64,000 nucleotides of DNA from Candidatus Sulfotelmatobacter sp. (GCA_030041475.1 JASHNU010000004.1:62001-126000); one strand, 5' to 3'; numbered from the stretch's first letter, positions 18,801 through 26,274 are shown. The notes: generated by a model not told the origin, from the letters alone. Numbers and translations are program-made.

Positions 18801-19031
18801 ATAGCCGTCGGGAGTTTGCGCAATCGAAGTAACCGAACCGCCAGGAAATCCTTTGTCTACTCCCCAGGAGCTGTGAATGTACTGCGAGAGCGTCCGGTTG
18901 GGATCAATCGCAAATACAGAAACTGAATGGCACACAACAACCAATCCGGCGACAGCCAATCTCAGCAATCGGCACGCCAGGCGCCCAGGATTACGGGAGG
19001 TATTCGAATTTGTCGATGACGACTTCACCAC
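15879..19031 (-). CDS. Beta-propeller (reg_prop/Y_Y_Y) sensor histidine kinase, HisKA_3 type
   Basis: A 1050-residue one-component-like sensor. The signal peptide or first helix spans about residues 19-41. A periplasmic double propeller of many reg_prop repeats follows (for example TPDGYLWIGTDKGLIRFDG, DSNIWVGT, GTIWFGTPNGL), then a Y_Y_Y domain (FRFVGLSLANEERVRYRYRL) and one transmembrane helix near 775 (WWFRSVVLLFLGLMALVVY). The dimerisation/phosphoacceptor domain has its His in RVAQDLHDTLLQGIYSASIH. The HATPase has N-box EAVINAFHHSQA, G1 VRDNGCGID and G2 GHWGLAGMRERA. These sensors often detect polysaccharide breakdown products in Bacteroidetes, where their fused forms are called HTCS. Here the output is a separate NarL regulator 12 bp downstream. 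The 5' end overlaps the upstream GH16-like lipoprotein gene by 41 bp. Confidence 0.92.
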   Translation of the reverse strand: MVKSSSTNSNTSRNPGRLACRLLRLAVAGLVVVCHSVSVFAIDPNRTLSQYIHSSWGVDKGFPGGSVTSIAQTPDGYLWIGTDKGLIRFDGINFLTIEARPATPTLGPVRKLLVDRQGTLWILLQNTKLLSYTGGTLDPVRGKAENGMTAMAEGAGNTILLSSLAMGVLVYKDGSFVNASESPPGKSSNQTSADFNWSTGWSTSIAPHRLMEPTAGVISLAAASDGKIWLGTEDRGLFFLYGGGVHAVAPELPHLRVNCFLASEDHKVWIGTNQGVLLWNGTELTREGIPPSLRNVEALSMIRDRDSNIWVGTTRTLIRINESGVSSFAPEIRSPENRATALFEDREGNLWIGGAQHVERLRDSTFVTYSLPHQQSAGALSVDPDDNTWIAPTEGGLWRLKAGEYTPVETAGLSGDVVYSISSNGLDGLWIGRQRGGLTHLQSKNGALVSRTFTQSGGLAQNSVYAVLEGRDGTIWSATLSGGVSALKSGHFTNYTAASGLASNAVSAITEGADGTIWFGTPNGLTAKSASGWRTYRLADGLPSEDIDCLFGDSTGVIWIGTAEGLAFFGGGQIHTLAGEPEFLHEPIFGIAEDSTGWLWIATADHVLQVRRTPDNTKTTVREYGLADGLLGTEGVKRDRSLVADSHGRIWISTNRGLSVVNPARGTFNPAPALVRIEAVLADGTPLDLKTPPKVPAGRGKITFRFVGLSLANEERVRYRYRLDDFDKNWSEPEVTREATYNNLAAGPYRFRVAASNSDGLWSGVEAAVDFRVEPQLWQTWWFRSVVLLFLGLMALVVYRVRMQQLTRLLGVRFEERLAERTRVAQDLHDTLLQGIYSASIHIDLANNRLPEDSPAKPAVERGLDLLRQVSQEGRSALRSLRSRQTSSDGLEQALSLLPKEFALPENVDFIVATEGQPRVLRPLVRDEAYLIAREAVINAFHHSQATKIGVEVDYASRNLRVLVRDNGCGIDSQLLRIGREGHWGLAGMRERAEKIGGRLEVLSGVDAGTEVELSVPGPLAFQDASTSQLWKWLLSLYPKGRRKNSQQTK

Positions 19032-20115
19032 CCTCCTGCAGCGGATACTTGTCGCTTGGAACTAGGTAAAATTGCAGCCTGACTTTTTCCTGGCCCGGCG
19101 TAGGTACCCCCGCAGTAAATTCGTGCTCAGCGACAATAGTACTGGCCGTACCATCGGGCGACGAACGGGTCGCGGTGAACGTGACGCTTCCGGATTTCCA
19201 GCGCATGGTATACGTCAGAGGGCCTGCGGGAGCCTTGAACTGAGATACATTTCCGGGAACATAAAAGGGCTGAATGCCATACTGCGCATTGTTCTCATTG
19301 GCGGCATCTCCCCACTGGCTCATCTCAACGTCCATTTCACGGTAATACTGATCTCCGTGAAATTCGTCGAAGGTATACATGCTAAAAACCGCGGCCGGCT
19401 CTAGATGGGAAACCTTCCGCACTCTCAAAATATAGGTGCCATAGCCCAGACTGCGGATTAGGGCTAGTTGGGCACAGTACCATGAGCCAGCCCTGTGTGT
19501 GATCCGCAAGTGCAGCGCGCCATTGGCATCCGTCCAGGCATTATCCGGATCGTACAGGTTTTCCGATCCTCCGCGAGTACTGGGGACAGTGCGCACGCCC
19601 CAATCATATCCGCTGAACTTCAGAGGTTTTGTCGGAGCGAAGGTCGGCGTGCCGGAGCCTTTCACGATCGCTACTGTAGCTACCGGGCCACCCGGAGTAG
19701 GCGTTAGATCCAAAGTAAAGGGAGGGTGATAACCCCGTTCTACCAGCAGAGCAGCATACTCTAATCCCAAATGAGTTGGGGTGCTCCACCCGGAATCCGA
19801 TTGAATCGAAACAAATGGATGATCGGGATCGGGTTGAATCCACCACGGCCCGCTGTGGGCATAGATTACGATCTGCTGACCCGAGTGAAAGCCATGAACG
19901 CGTCCTGCGATGGTCTCCACCTTTTCGTCGCCACCCTGCGCCGCGGGAGGAACCTTTATGAACTCAATGGAAGGCGCGACGTCGGACCTATGCGATTGGC
20001 AACCAGATAGCGCGAGGCAAGCTGCCAACAGCGGTATCTGCAGCCTTAGCAGCGTCGCGTGTGATGCCGGTTTCACGCTGGCCCCCGGAGGTCTGTCGAT
20101 CGAAACTGCGCCCAT
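18991..20115 (-). CDS. GH16-like concanavalin A-fold lipoprotein
   Basis: A 374-residue protein with a lipoprotein signal (LLAACLALSGCQSH; Cys at about residue 39). Residues 50-140 form an N-terminal beta domain (SIEFIKVPPAAQGGDEKVET). From about 165 the sequence resembles laminarinase-like GH16/LamG proteins, including the strand with REMDVEMSQWGD, which contains the E-x-D-x-E arrangement of GH16 catalytic residues. That suggests an endo-glucanase or transglycosylase, or a binding protein. The ATG at 20115 lies very close to a GGGGAG, and GTG at 20076 is an alternative start. It overlaps the following kinase gene by 41 bp, so it is co-expressed with a sensor whose homologues often detect glycans. 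Enzymatic activity is unproven. Confidence 0.75.
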   Translation of the reverse strand: MGAVSIDRPPGASVKPASHATLLRLQIPLLAACLALSGCQSHRSDVAPSIEFIKVPPAAQGGDEKVETIAGRVHGFHSGQQIVIYAHSGPWWIQPDPDHPFVSIQSDSGWSTPTHLGLEYAALLVERGYHPPFTLDLTPTPGGPVATVAIVKGSGTPTFAPTKPLKFSGYDWGVRTVPSTRGGSENLYDPDNAWTDANGALHLRITHRAGSWYCAQLALIRSLGYGTYILRVRKVSHLEPAAVFSMYTFDEFHGDQYYREMDVEMSQWGDAANENNAQYGIQPFYVPGNVSQFKAPAGPLTYTMRWKSGSVTFTATRSSPDGTASTIVAEHEFTAGVPTPGQEKVRLQFYLVPSDKYPLQEGGEVVIDKFEYLP

Positions 20116-20277
20116 CTCCCCAAGTGTTTGAACAATTTTATTACATTCCTGCTGCGCGACAGGTGACCCTCAAAAATGAGGATCGTGAACTGCATAGCGC
20201 ACAGGGTATCTCTGTTCAGCATCAATCCTTCGCCGGCATCGATCGATGCCAAGCTTGCTGACGGCGAAAACCGACAC

Positions 20278-20370
20278 CACGAAATTTCGTGAGTTTTTCA
20301 GGCATCCGTGACTTTTGGTGCTCGCAAGCGCCTTGCTTTGAAATAGTTCCGATTTGGCGCGCAAGTTGCT
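20278..20370 (+). promoter_or_regulatory. Sigma-54 type promoter with activator half-sites (site E)
   Basis: A near-consensus -24/-12 element TTTGGCGCGCAAGTTGCTT has GG at 20356-20357 and GC at 20368-20369. Upstream, CACGAAAT followed by TTTCGTGAGTT gives two half-sites 10 bp apart. The second is centred at 20293.5, 63 bp from GG. The right arm of the palindrome is lost here (TTTTTCAG in place of CCCGAA). It reads towards the secreted-protein gene at 20449. Confidence 0.7.
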
Positions 20371-20448
20371 TGGCTAAGACCGCGAGACCGTCACTGGGCT
20401 TGAAAGAGAAGCCTGGAGTGGAAGGTTATTTCTTACAGGAAGGACGAA

Positions 20449-20913
20449 ATGAAAGATACATTGTTTCTTGCTCTGATTATTCTTGCGGTGCTTCCGGCCT
20501 CTGCACAGAAGGCGGCGAGTCCGAATTGCTCTGCCAATGGTGATGCAACCACTGCGCTGGCTCAGGAATACGCTGCCCGGGTCGACGGAGTACTTCGAGA
20601 TGTTCATGCCAGCCTGCAGAAAATCTCCGAAGGCGTGGAGACTGGCCGTCTGACTCCCGAGCAAGCGCAGAAATTGAAGCTCGCGGCAACGCGGGACGTG
20701 ATTTCTCGCCTGGACGCTATGGCTGCCGTGTACGATGCGCGCCTTGAATCGCAGGATAAGGATGGCACGAAGACCGGGTCGGCCACCGGTAATGCCGCCG
20801 GCGCCGATCGTGCGAGGCACGCAAACACGAACGGCACGGTCAGCGTCGAACAACTCAAGCGAGAGGCGGCTGCTTCGCTTATGGTGCCACCCGCGGTTTC
20901 CGTCACCCGATGA
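20449..20913 (+). CDS. Small secreted helical protein, unknown function
   Basis: A 154-residue protein with a strong ribosome binding site (AGGAAGG, 8 bp before the ATG) and a signal peptide ending PASAQ (about residue 19). The mature part is predicted mostly helical (EYAARVDGVLRDVHASLQKI, GRLTPEQAQKLKLAATRDVI), then a low-complexity Gly/Thr/Ala segment and a short C-terminus. No catalytic motif is seen. It has its own sigma-54 type promoter with the shared activator geometry, so it should be induced together with the envelope genes around it. Confidence 0.72.
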   Translation: MKDTLFLALIILAVLPASAQKAASPNCSANGDATTALAQEYAARVDGVLRDVHASLQKISEGVETGRLTPEQAQKLKLAATRDVISRLDAMAAVYDARLESQDKDGTKTGSATGNAAGADRARHANTNGTVSVEQLKREAAASLMVPPAVSVTR

Positions 20914-20978
20914 TCGTGATTGAATCAGCTTGCAGTTCCCCTCGCTGTACTCCCTCCTGACTAATCCACTGCCGCTTT

Positions 20979-21070
20979 CGCGAACTCTCGTGAATTCCCG
21001 AGTCGGGATTTGCTCTTAAATCCCCGAAGTTGCCTTTTTCCAGAGAGTTAGCTTTGGCCTATAGCTTGCC
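20979..21070 (+). promoter_or_regulatory. Sigma-54 type promoter with perfect activator palindrome (site C)
   Basis: CTCGTGAATTCCCGAG (20987-21002) is palindromic except at one position pair. A CGCGAACT half-site lies 10 bp upstream. The -24/-12 element TTTGGCCTATAGCTTGCC has GG at 21056-21057 and GC at 21068-21069, 62 bp from the palindrome centre. It drives the HEAT/ABC/PLD genes from 21115. Confidence 0.75.
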
Positions 21071-21114
21071 ATTAAGCAATGGCGAGCGGTGACGCAGTCC
21101 AAAGGAGTTGAAAC

Positions 21115-22041
21115 ATGCCGAGAACCTTGAAAGAGACCTTGATGATTCAATCGGCTAATAGAACGATTCTCATACTTATTCTCCTGACTGGGGCGTGTTG
21201 TGCACAGACAGTGACAAACCCCGGATGGTCTGTTCTGGAAGCGGGTTTGGCGCAAAAAAGCGCCGGACAGAGGCTCTTGGCGGTCAGGGTTCTGGGTCTC
21301 ATCTCCAATGACCCTCATGCCACTGAACTCGCCGAGATCGCACTGAAAGACAAGAACATGTCGATCCGAACAGCGGCGGCAACCTCCTTGGGTCAAATGC
21401 ACGCGTCCGGAGCGGAGGCCAGCTTGAAGGAAGCCCTCAACGACAAGAACTTATCGGTTGTGATGGCCGCCGCGCATGCCTTGCGCTTGCTGAATGACAA
21501 TGCGTGCTACGACGTCTACTACGAGGTCTACACCGGTGAACGCAAAAACAACTCGGGCATGATCGCCCAGGAGATGCAAATCGTCCATAACCCGAGACAG
21601 TTGGCGCTCATGGGATTCAACGAGGGAATCGGCTACGTCCCGTTTGCCGGTATTCCCTGGGAGGCCCTGCAGACGATCATGAAAGATCGCAAGAGCGGTA
21701 CGGCTGCAAAGGCCGCGCTGATTTCTGCCCTCGCAACAGATCCCGAGGTGCGCACCGGCAAATTGCTTTTGACCACCAGCCAAAACAAAAACTGGGTGCT
21801 GCGGGTTGCCGCGTTGGAAGCCATCGCAAAGCGAGGAGATTCCGCACTTGCGCAGGGAATTGAGCCCAGGCTTGCCGACTCTCGGCGCGAAGTAAGATTC
21901 TCGGCCGCCGCCACACTCATTCACCTGGATGATCTGGCCCAGGCCCAGTCGGCCACTGCCACGAAGATTGCGCAGGCAGCGCATTCCGCAACCGTCACAG
22001 AAACGCAGCCAACTCTAAATGAGACAGAAACCACCAAGTGA
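21115..22041 (+). CDS. Secreted HEAT-repeat protein
   Basis: A 308-residue protein. AAGGAG lies 7 bp before the ATG. A signal peptide or anchor covers about residues 14-31 (RTILILILLTGACCAQT). At least five HEAT-type helical pairs follow (AGQRLLAVRVLGLISNDPHA, MSIRTAAATSLGQMHASGAE, LSVVMAAAHALRLLNDNACY, WVLRVAALEAIAKRGDSALA, REVRFSAAATLIHLDDLAQA). Between repeats 3 and 4 is an insert with hydrophobic GFNEGIGYVPFAGIPWEAL. HEAT solenoids are protein-binding scaffolds, so this is probably a periplasmic adaptor. The ABC exporter start codon lies inside its last codons, so they are translationally coupled. Confidence 0.8.
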   Translation: MPRTLKETLMIQSANRTILILILLTGACCAQTVTNPGWSVLEAGLAQKSAGQRLLAVRVLGLISNDPHATELAEIALKDKNMSIRTAAATSLGQMHASGAEASLKEALNDKNLSVVMAAAHALRLLNDNACYDVYYEVYTGERKNNSGMIAQEMQIVHNPRQLALMGFNEGIGYVPFAGIPWEALQTIMKDRKSGTAAKAALISALATDPEVRTGKLLLTTSQNKNWVLRVAALEAIAKRGDSALAQGIEPRLADSRREVRFSAAATLIHLDDLAQAQSATATKIAQAAHSATVTETQPTLNETETTK

Positions 22042-23872
22042 CCACACGACCATGTTCAGCCTGATTCGCCAACTCGTTCGCCCTTATAGCGGAACGCTCT
22101 TCATCATTCTGATCGCGATGATGGCTGAGACCGCGATGAGCCTGGCAGCTCCGTGGCCTCTGAAAATCATTATCGACAATGTTGCCGGCGGTCATCGGCT
22201 GCCTTCGTGGCTACGCGACATGCTCGGTTCTGCGCTGGGCAACGAGAGCAAGATGCATATTGCGTTGCTGGCCGGGATTGCCGCAGTTCTCATTGCCGTC
22301 GTCGGAGCGATCGCCGGTTATATCGACAGTTACTTTACGGAAAGTGCGGGCCAATACGTTGCCCACGATCTCCGCGTGCGGACATTCCACCATCTTCAGC
22401 GCCTGTCGCTCGGTTACTACGATACGCACCAGATTGGCAATCTGCTCAGCACCATCACGACAGACGTCCAGACCATCCAAAATTTCGCGTCGTCATCCAT
22501 CCTTGGCATCCTGGTCGACTCCCTGACTCTGGTCAGCATGCTGGTCCTGATGTTCTGGCTGAATTGGCGGTTCACCCTGATTCTGCTGGCTGCCACGCCG
22601 TTTCTGCTGTTCTTCGTATTCCATTTCAAGAAGGCGATCAAAAAGGCGACGCACGCGGTCCGAAACGAACAGGCAGACATCGTCACCGTCGTTCAACAGG
22701 CGCTGGAGTCCATGCCGGTGATCAAGGCATTCGACGGGCAGAGAATTGAAGAAGAGCAACTGATCAATGTCAGCGGCGCAACCGTAAAAGCTGCCCTCGC
22801 AGCGCGGCGCGTCAAGTCCCTGGTCACCCCGATGGTGTCGGCTACGGTGGCGCTTTGCACTGCCATTGTAATGTGGCAGGGAGCGTATCTGATTCTTGCG
22901 GGTAGCATGACAATTGGCGGGCTGACAGTATATCTCTCGTATCTCACCAAGTTTTTCAAGCCGGTGAAGGATTTGGCCACGAGCACCAACGCAATCGCCG
23001 AGGCAGCCGTCGCGGTGGAGCGCACCCGGACGGTTCTTGAGGCGGACGCCATCATCCCCGAGCGCGAGGGCGCCATCGAACCCCGCAATATTAAAGGCGA
23101 GATCGCCTTCCAAAACGTCGCCTTCGCTTATCCCGATAACCCTCCCGTCCTGAAGGACGTGAGCTTCTTCGTCAGGCCAGGACAAAGGGTAGGGATCGTG
23201 GGGCCAACCGGCGGCGGGAAGTCTACGATCGTCAGCCTGATTCCGCGCTTCTATGACGTAATCGCCGGAAGAGTGATCATCGACGGACACGACGTACGCG
23301 AGTACAAACTCCATCCCCTGCGCGATCACATCGGTTACGTCTTGCAGGATACGGTCTTGTTCCGTGGAACCATCCGAGAGAACATTGCTTTCGGCCGCCC
23401 CAGCGCCACGCACGGCGAGATCGTTGAAGCTGCGTGCCTCGCCAACGCCCACGACTTCATCGCCCGCATGCCGCAGGGATACGACACGCTGGTGGGGGAA
23501 CGCGGCCTGACTCTGTCTGGCGGCCAGCGGCAACGTATCGGCATCGCTCGAGTGATTGTGCGGAACAATCCCATCCTTCTTCTCGATGAGCCGACCGCTG
23601 CGCTCGATGCCGAGTCGGAGAAGCTGGTGATGGATGCTCTGGAACGACTCATGAAGGGGCGTACGGTCCTTACCATCGCCCATCGGCTGGCCACGATCCG
23701 AGACGCAGACCAGATCGTCGTGATTTCAGGGGGCGTGGTCGCGGAAAACGGTACCCATGAGCAGTTAGTCGCCAGCAATGGCATTTACGCTGCGTTGTAC
23801 CGCACACAGTTTGAAGACAACACGGAGAGGGGCAGTTCGCAGGGGCTGGTTCCGCGGGCAATGCTCGCCTAA
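22019..23872 (+). CDS. ABC exporter, fused permease and ATPase (MsbA/lipid-exporter type)
   Basis: A 617-residue half-transporter. Six transmembrane helices occupy about residues 1-330, beginning LIRQLVRPYSGTLFIILIAM. The nucleotide-binding domain has Walker A GPTGGGKST, the Q-loop in GYVLQDTVLF, signature LSGGQRQRIGIARV, Walker B ILLLDEPTAALD and the switch His in TIAHRLATI, all intact. It should work as a homodimer exporting lipid, peptide or drug. The start at 22019 overlaps the HEAT gene by 23 bp; ATG 22052 is possible. A PLD-type enzyme follows 21 bp after the stop, suggesting lipid or envelope handling, but the substrate is not encoded in the motifs. Confidence 0.92.
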   Translation: MRQKPPSDHTTMFSLIRQLVRPYSGTLFIILIAMMAETAMSLAAPWPLKIIIDNVAGGHRLPSWLRDMLGSALGNESKMHIALLAGIAAVLIAVVGAIAGYIDSYFTESAGQYVAHDLRVRTFHHLQRLSLGYYDTHQIGNLLSTITTDVQTIQNFASSSILGILVDSLTLVSMLVLMFWLNWRFTLILLAATPFLLFFVFHFKKAIKKATHAVRNEQADIVTVVQQALESMPVIKAFDGQRIEEEQLINVSGATVKAALAARRVKSLVTPMVSATVALCTAIVMWQGAYLILAGSMTIGGLTVYLSYLTKFFKPVKDLATSTNAIAEAAVAVERTRTVLEADAIIPEREGAIEPRNIKGEIAFQNVAFAYPDNPPVLKDVSFFVRPGQRVGIVGPTGGGKSTIVSLIPRFYDVIAGRVIIDGHDVREYKLHPLRDHIGYVLQDTVLFRGTIRENIAFGRPSATHGEIVEAACLANAHDFIARMPQGYDTLVGERGLTLSGGQRQRIGIARVIVRNNPILLLDEPTAALDAESEKLVMDALERLMKGRTVLTIAHRLATIRDADQIVVISGGVVAENGTHEQLVASNGIYAALYRTQFEDNTERGSSQGLVPRAMLA

Positions 23873-23893
23873 TAATAATTAAGGAGATGAAAA

Positions 23894-24865
23894 TTGTCGC
23901 GATATCTGGTTGCGTTACCTGATGATTCGGTGCGACCGCTTCTCGATGCGATCGATCAAGCCTCAACTTCCCTTCGCATCAAAATGTTCGTCTTTGCTGA
24001 TCCGCACGTTTTGGGGTCGATCATCAAAGCACGCCGCCGGGGCGTCCAGGTGCGCATCATGCTGAATCCGACGAGGCGCAATGGCGAACCCGAGAATCAG
24101 GAAACCCATCGGCTGCTTGCAGAGGCCGGCGTCGAAGTCAAGGACAGCGCCCCGGCCTTCGAAGTCACTCACGAAAAGTCGATGGTAGTCGATGAAAAAT
24201 CGGCCTGGATCATGTCGCTCAACTGGGAGACGAAGAATTTGACGGAAACACGCGACTATGCCGTCGTGACTTCGCATGAGCATGAAGTACGGGAGATTAT
24301 TGAGTGCTTCGAGGCAGATTGGAACCGAGAAGCCTTCAATCCCGGCGATCACTCGCACATGATCTGGTGTGTGGGAAATGCGCGGCAGCGCATCTCACAG
24401 TTCATCGATGATGCCAAGCATTCGTTGTGGGTGCAGAACGAGCGCTATCAGGATCCGATGATCATCGAGCATTTGGTGCGCGCCCGCCGCCGCGGCGTGA
24501 GAGTGCACATCATGGCGCGCCCGCCCCACACCTTGAAGGAAGAAAAGCTCATCGAAGGAGTCGCCGGACTGCGCATTCTCGACGATGTGGGAATTAAGGT
24601 TCACCGGGTCCACAGTCTCAAGCTTCACGCCAAGCTGATGTATGCAGATGGGGCACGCGCCATCGTCGGCTCGATCAATCTTGCCCCCGGCAGCTTCAAC
24701 AGCCGGCGGGAGCTCGCCATTGAAGTCCGTGACCAGGATGTGATTGACCGCATCCACAAGCTGGTTCACCACGACTGGAAGAACTCACGCCCGATGGATC
24801 TCTCAGACGCCGGTTTACTCACAGATCTGGGCGAGAGCGCTAAGGAGATCATTTCCGCGGGTTAA
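23894..24865 (+). CDS. Phospholipase D / cardiolipin synthase-like protein
   Basis: A 323-residue protein starting with TTG, preceded by AAGGAG 8 bp upstream. It has two complete HKD catalytic motifs: His93-x-Lys95-x4-Asp100 (HEKSMVVDEKSAWIMSLN) and His245-x-Lys247-x4-Asp252 (HAKLMYADGARAIVGSIN). There is no signal peptide or membrane helix, so it is a soluble cytoplasmic or peripheral enzyme. Bacterial two-HKD proteins include cardiolipin synthases and phosphatidyl- or nuclease-type enzymes. Most ClsA/B proteins are longer, so the precise reaction is uncertain. Position after the ABC exporter suggests phospholipid remodelling in response to the sigma-54 signal. Confidence 0.87.
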   Translation: MSRYLVALPDDSVRPLLDAIDQASTSLRIKMFVFADPHVLGSIIKARRRGVQVRIMLNPTRRNGEPENQETHRLLAEAGVEVKDSAPAFEVTHEKSMVVDEKSAWIMSLNWETKNLTETRDYAVVTSHEHEVREIIECFEADWNREAFNPGDHSHMIWCVGNARQRISQFIDDAKHSLWVQNERYQDPMIIEHLVRARRRGVRVHIMARPPHTLKEEKLIEGVAGLRILDDVGIKVHRVHSLKLHAKLMYADGARAIVGSINLAPGSFNSRRELAIEVRDQDVIDRIHKLVHHDWKNSRPMDLSDAGLLTDLGESAKEIISAG

Positions 24866-24894
24866 CGTACGAGGCTTATATCAAACGCCAGGCT

Positions 24895-25551
24895 TTACGA
24901 CTTCGGAGAGGCGAGTTCGGCGTGTACGATGAAGCGCTGCGGAGCGCTGCCAATATAGTAGAAGGGGTAGCAGGTCACCAGGGTGAGAGTCGGCTTGCTC
25001 GTCGTTCGCAGGACTCTGACATCCTTCGGGCTGACGATTTCCAATTGCTCTACAACATATGTTTCTACCCGGCCCGGTTCGTCCAGGTCGATGCGGTCGC
25101 CTACCTTGATGTCCTTCAGTCCGCGGAAGAAGCCGTCGCGATGGCCTGCGAGGCCGACGTTACCGTTTTCGCCAAAGAGCGCAGTGCCGGGGATGTGCCC
25201 TACCCCGCGGTTGAGAGTAATGTCGTCGGTTCCTTCGAGCACAGGCGCTTCTACATGAATTCGATTGATACGGATCACGGCTAAAGGAGGTGCCAGCTTG
25301 CCGCTCAAAGTATCTTCATACTGCTTGATCCGCTGTTGCGACCACAAAACGAAATCGGGAGGAGAAGCAACGGGTTGTGCGACGGGAGGTTGCCACGCGC
25401 TTTGCCGGGGCGTTGTTCGCCTGAGATCCTCAATGCGGCTCATCGCCATCCGGGACAGGATCACTTCATGAAGCTTAGCTACTGCACAGAACGCCAGAAG
25501 CGCGAAGCCCACAAAAAGTAGCAGGCGCACAAGATAGACTGTCAGTTTCAT
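24895..25551 (-). CDS. Class D-like sortase
   Basis: A 218-residue membrane-anchored transpeptidase. The ATG at 25551 has AGGAGGAG about 6-8 bp upstream; a longer start at 25596 lacks one. One N-terminal helix (about 5-26) is followed by a linker and the sortase beta-barrel with catalytic His137 (GLAGHRDGFF), Cys194 (TLVTCYPF) and Arg206 (SAPQRFIV). Sortases cleave an LPxT-type signal and attach the protein to the cell envelope. Class D-type enzymes occur in Acidobacteria although these are diderm bacteria. The gene follows a STAS-domain gene by 4 bp. A protein carrying LPTTA plus a membrane helix is encoded divergently about 720 bp away and is the likely substrate. Confidence 0.9.
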   Translation of the reverse strand: MKLTVYLVRLLLFVGFALLAFCAVAKLHEVILSRMAMSRIEDLRRTTPRQSAWQPPVAQPVASPPDFVLWSQQRIKQYEDTLSGKLAPPLAVIRINRIHVEAPVLEGTDDITLNRGVGHIPGTALFGENGNVGLAGHRDGFFRGLKDIKVGDRIDLDEPGRVETYVVEQLEIVSPKDVRVLRTTSKPTLTLVTCYPFYYIGSAPQRFIVHAELASPKS

Positions 25552-25555
25552 ACCC

Positions 25556-25864
25556 CTACTCCTCCTGCCCGGCATTCTTCCCGCCCCGACACGCATCGAT
25601 CTGTTGTCGTTCTTGCGCGATCCAATCTCTGATGTACGCTGGACATTTGCGCAGGTCGATGCGGTTGACTTCGAAACGCGCGAGATATCTGACCGCCTCC
25701 CGGGAGATGAGCGTTACCTCGCTCAAGTCGAGGACAACATCCGCGCTCATTCCTTCGTCCGCCAGGGCATTCTGTATCTCCACCAGATTTTTCGTCTGAA
25801 GGTTGCCACTCACGCGCAAGGTCAGGCAGTCGCGATCCATAATTTTCTTCACCCGCCACATTGA
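25556..25864 (-). CDS. STAS-domain protein (anti-sigma-antagonist-like)
   Basis: About 102 residues from the ATG at 25864; 25843 is possible. A longer in-frame extension upstream to 26113 is rejected because it runs through the promoter region and reads like non-coding sequence. The core (CLTLRVSGNLQTKNLVEIQN, then VVLDLSEVTLISREAVRYLA) matches the STAS fold: strand, helix, strand DLSxVxxIS and helix. The Ser in LISREAV is at the usual phosphorylation site. The C-terminus is Cys/Arg-rich (CPAYIRDWIAQERQQIDACR). STAS proteins bind anti-sigma kinases or sense nucleotides. No anti-sigma kinase is encoded nearby. It is the first gene of the sortase operon and has its own sigma-54 type promoter. 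Confidence 0.75.
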   Translation of the reverse strand, partial: SMWRVKKIMDRDCLTLRVSGNLQTKNLVEIQNALADEGMSADVVLDLSEVTLISREAVRYLARFEVNRIDLRKCPAYIRDWIAQERQQIDACRGGKNAGQEE

Positions 25865-25913
25865 TCTGTAAATTTCCTCGATACTGCTTTCCGCCTTTGT
25901 TTGTCCTTCGTAG

Positions 25914-26000
25914 TGCAAGTCAACGTCCAAAGGTCGGCTGACCGAAAGTCGCTCGCCAACCCTCGATTTGCAGGCAGGTACAGGTCGGGAACTTACGGAA
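25914..26000 (-). promoter_or_regulatory. Sigma-54 type promoter with activator site for the STAS-sortase operon (site F)
   Basis: On the minus strand the -24/-12 element reads TTTGGACGTTGACTTGCAC, with GG at 25928-25927 and GC at 25916-25915. The activator-like site TCCGTAAGTTCCCGAC (about 25998-25983) has its centre 64 bp upstream of GG. The -10-turn phased second half-site (CGACTATTCC) is present. This is back to back with site D. Confidence 0.72.
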
Positions 26001-26027
26001 TAGTCGGGCCGGGACCGGCATCGTCCC

Positions 26028-26117
26028 GAGATTTCGCGAGCTTCCGAAGCATTCGCGAATTCCAATCGTCGTAAATGCCTGCGTTTTGAATCAGGCTGGT
26101 TTGGCGGTTGCATTGCA
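26028..26117 (+). promoter_or_regulatory. Sigma-54 type promoter with two activator sites for the LPTTA protein (site D)
   Basis: The -24/-12 element is TTTGGCGGTTGCATTGCAT, with GG at 26103-26104 and GC at 26115-26116. Two sites lie upstream: TTCGCGAGCTTCCGAA centred at 26040.5 (63 bp from GG) and a nearer copy TTCGCGAATTCC centred at 26059.5 (44 bp). A CCCGAGAT half-site lies 10 bp before the first. The leader to the start codon at 26275 is about 150 bases. Confidence 0.75.
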
Positions 26118-26274
26118 TCTGCAAAGGTGCAGACGTCGGATCGAAAGAGAAGTGCACTGACTTCCTGAGACAGACGCCTGTTGGCGTCGCGCTAGCGCGA
26201 TGAAAGAAGGACACGGAACTACATCTGTATCCTTTAGGGCCCCAAAGCCAATTTCAAATTAAATGGAGAAGAAA

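Noticed and set aside
25865-26113. N-terminal extension of the STAS protein
   Set aside because: The frame is open, but it runs through promoter F and both activator sites, and its residues do not look like protein.
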